A DNA stretch of 64,000 nucleotides. It comes from an uncultured Lachnospiraceae bacterium (GTDB lineage: Bacteria > Bacillota > Clostridia > Lachnospirales > Lachnospiraceae). A model generated the notes under the pieces. That model did no database searches. It saw only the letters and a list, made by a program, of their open reading frames with translations, and was not told the DNA's origin. Numbering within the stretch: the stretch's first letter is position 1; every line of letters starts with the position of its first letter. A program made the translations under genes and the position numbers. Shown here piece by piece: positions 62,096 to 64,000 of this stretch. Location of the stretch: positions 27,293 through 91,292 of the forward strand of contig CAJTSB010000011.1 in NCBI GenBank assembly GCA_910578825.1, given 5' to 3'.

Positions 62096-63946
62096 TCATT
62101 TCTCCCAGATACCGCTTACCAGAACCGTCATATCATCCGGAACTTTCCCGGCTGTAAACAGCAAAATCCGTTCTAACACCTGTTTTGCCATCTGTCCCGG
62201 ATTGTTCGTCTCGATGGATTCTAATATCTCGCAAATCGTATCCTCCGGCATGGGTACCTTCAGATAATCCAGCACCCCATCCGTCAAAAGCACGACAAAT
62301 TCCCCGTCTTTTAACTGACGGCTGGTCTTTTCAATCTCAATCTGATGAAAGATACCCACCGGGAGGTTTGCCGAAGAGATGCATTCCACCTCCTCTTTGT
62401 GCTTGATGAACGTTGCCGCCGCGCCAATCTTATAAAATGCGCACATTCCTGTATATAAATCCATGGACGCCATATCTACCGTCGAAAAAATACCATCTTC
62501 CCCCTGAATCACCATCGCAGAATTCATCATACGAATTGCCGTTTCTTTCTGAAACCCTGATTCCAGAAACTTCTCTATTAACTCTATCACCATTTCACTT
62601 TCCTTACAAGCATTGATTCCAGATCCCATGCCGTCAGACAATGCCATCACGCACTCGCCTCCCTCCAGGTTGAGAAAAGAAAAACTGTCTCCCGATACCT
62701 GTGCATGATCCTTGGTGAGGCGCGCCACTCCCTGCAACGTATGAAATAAGGTATCTTCCTCAAATGTAAGAAACGACTCGTCTTTTCCAATCAGGGTACG
62801 GGTATATTTTCCGGGTACCATATCGCGTTTCAATCCCTGGCTTGCCGCCTTCGCCAGCTCCTTTACCGGCACGCAGTTTCCCCATTTCGACGCAACCCTG
62901 ACCTGGAGAGACATCTTTCCATTCTGTCTCTGGTACAGATGAATTTCCCGTGTATGAATGCCGCGCTCCTTGAGACGGTATTTGACCGCTGACACAAGCC
63001 GCGCTTCCTGCTGGCTGATGTCCCGATACTCCCTCGCACAGTCTTCCATAATATAAGCCATGGCGTCCAATTGCTCCGCAATGATTCCACGATTCTCCAA
63101 CAGGCGGTTATACCAGGCAAGATTGAGTTTCGCCTTTTCAAACACACCGACAGCCTCTTCCACAATACTGTCTGAATAAGGGCAATACCCCGCCAGCTCC
63201 CGGTGAACCTCTTCCTCCGCCGTCCCCCGTTTTTCAATCGAATGAAACAGACGAAAGAAGAGTTCATACATCGGACTTGTATCTTCCTGCCAGCAGATGG
63301 CGCACTGCTCACAGTCCATGCAAATTTTTCCGGTCAGTTCCTGCTGCATCTTCCCCATCTCTTCCGGTTCAAAGTTTCCCTTAAACCGCTCCATATGGGA
63401 AAATATCTGGGACAAACCGCTGAAGGATTTCGCATACGTTTGCAATTTCTCCCCGTGCTCCGGCGTTCTTTGCCCATCCTTATTTTTCCAGTGCAACGGA
63501 GCGAGTCCATCCTCCAACATCCGGTGCAACACCGGAGAAAGGAGTACCACTATGGCGGATACCAATATGGATTCCATGATTCCCATCCAGATGACGCTGC
63601 GGTGTCCTACCTGCAGCACTTCCCCCGCAGCCGTAAGCAGCAGAACACTGATACCCGCAGCCGCAGCCCCGACATAAGTACGGCAGCTCTTATACGCCCA
63701 TTCCACCAGTTTCACCACAACTCCAGTAACCAGCATCACCATCGTATACTTTGCCATTGCCTGCACTGGCACAAACAGAGCCATGCCAAAAATACTGAAG
63801 ACCAAAAGCAGCGTTCGGTTTACTTCCTCCATATATGCTGCGGCGAAAAATGCGGGGATCAACGGATAACACCCTGCAAATTCCGGTTTTGCCACGACTA
63901 CTGCCAAAATATACAGTACAAGTTCTTTCCATTTTGATTTGTTCAT
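62096..63946 (-). CDS. spoIIE: Stage II sporulation protein E-like PP2C phosphatase
   Basis: 616 residues, shorter than the about 820 of the Bacillus protein. About five transmembrane helices at the N-terminus (about 10-145, against ten in Bacillus), a central cytoplasmic region with a Cys-rich piece (CMDCEQCAICWQ), and a C-terminal SpoIIE phosphatase domain (about 400-615) with the metal-binding ALSDGMGSGINA and VVLLTDGVLDYL. In spore formers SpoIIE dephosphorylates SpoIIAA and so activates sigma-F in the forespore. AGGAGG lies before the ATG. A Spo0A-box-like sequence lies upstream at the window's end. Confidence 0.92.
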   Translation of the reverse strand: MNKSKWKELVLYILAVVVAKPEFAGCYPLIPAFFAAAYMEEVNRTLLLVFSIFGMALFVPVQAMAKYTMVMLVTGVVVKLVEWAYKSCRTYVGAAAAGISVLLLTAAGEVLQVGHRSVIWMGIMESILVSAIVVLLSPVLHRMLEDGLAPLHWKNKDGQRTPEHGEKLQTYAKSFSGLSQIFSHMERFKGNFEPEEMGKMQQELTGKICMDCEQCAICWQEDTSPMYELFFRLFHSIEKRGTAEEEVHRELAGYCPYSDSIVEEAVGVFEKAKLNLAWYNRLLENRGIIAEQLDAMAYIMEDCAREYRDISQQEARLVSAVKYRLKERGIHTREIHLYQRQNGKMSLQVRVASKWGNCVPVKELAKAASQGLKRDMVPGKYTRTLIGKDESFLTFEEDTLFHTLQGVARLTKDHAQVSGDSFSFLNLEGGECVMALSDGMGSGINACKESEMVIELIEKFLESGFQKETAIRMMNSAMVIQGEDGIFSTVDMASMDLYTGMCAFYKIGAAATFIKHKEEVECISSANLPVGIFHQIEIEKTSRQLKDGEFVVLLTDGVLDYLKVPMPEDTICEILESIETNNPGQMAKQVLERILLFTAGKVPDDMTVLVSGIWEK

Positions 63947-63976
63947 TCTTCCATCCTCCTATCTCAATATTTGAAA

Positions 63977-63985
63977 TTTGTCAAT
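63977..63985 (+). promoter_or_regulatory. Possible Spo0A box upstream of spoIIE
   Basis: TTTGTCAAT matches the 0A-box consensus TTTGTCRAA at 8 of 9 positions, 31 bases before the spoIIE start. The promoter itself probably lies beyond the window. Confidence 0.35.
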
Positions 63986-64000
63986 ATATCTCCCGATATA

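Noticed and set aside
1..64000. Insertion sequence, prophage or conjugative element
   Set aside because: No transposase, integrase, phage structural or relaxase gene was found in any frame.

Overview
The window looks like chromosome from an anaerobic, Gram-positive, moderate-GC member of class Clostridia, most probably family Lachnospiraceae (clostridial cluster XIVa). The evidence is gene content: a SpoIIE-TilS-Hpt-FtsH neighbourhood as in endospore formers, class 1B PyrD with PyrK, a LytR-CpsA-Psr protein, many secreted proteins built on fibronectin-III-like modules, chemotaxis genes, bacteriohemerythrin, and sigma-A type promoters with strong purine-rich ribosome binding sites. This is inference from content; no marker such as 16S rRNA lies in the window. 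No complete phage, IS element, transposase or CRISPR array was seen.

Layout. 1-9161 (all minus strand) is a cell-surface block: a glycosyltransferase fragment, a glucosaminidase and an N-acetylmuramoyl-L-alanine amidase with C-terminal Fn3-like repeats, a membrane diguanylate cyclase, a further Fn3 protein and an LCP ligase. 9269-17296 holds valS with a short attenuator-like leader, a large RND transporter with an unusual coiled-coil insert, and pta. 17408-22388 holds a dCache-like chemoreceptor, a hemerythrin-receiver fusion and a LysM-GH18 protein. 22392-26104 is a minus-strand operon: pyrE, a 50-residue membrane protein, VanZ-like, a small membrane protein and an M29 aminopeptidase with a long N-terminal extension. 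26629-32682 carries an SGNH hydrolase and a 1769-residue secreted beta-L-arabinofuranosidase-like enzyme. 32942-38291 is the pyrimidine operon pyrC-pyrF-pyrK-pyrD plus a rubredoxin/glutamate-synthase-like flavoprotein. 38601-43042 is a secreted Ig-like protein and an O-antigen-ligase-like membrane protein.

43049-54984 is a nearly unbroken minus-strand series: PAS histidine kinase, receiver-HD-GYP, cheR, cheB, cheY, cheA, cheW, a chemoreceptor almost without an external domain, trkH, trkA and a DUF1653 protein. No flagellar gene lies in it, and it pairs a complete chemosensory core with a c-di-GMP phosphodiesterase and a potassium uptake system. 55660-55741 is tRNA-Tyr with two tandem copies of its 3' end behind it. 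55881-63946 holds a GH13 enzyme, ftsH, hpt, tilS and spoIIE.

Beyond the genes, the window contains several small palindromic elements lying between co-directional genes or in promoters: a duplicated double-hairpin element (9184-9264 and 44404-44483), a 76-bp element (45860-45935), a 61-bp element carrying the -10 of the cheR promoter (52319-52379), and a 183-bp imperfect palindrome (26218-26400). The first two share a 33-bp core and the third resembles it more loosely, which suggests one dispersed family. These elements, the tRNA-Tyr 3'-end repeats and the chemosensory/HD-GYP/Trk cluster are the least ordinary things here. Coordinates and motifs were read by eye; protein residue positions are approximate unless a residue number is attached to a named amino acid.
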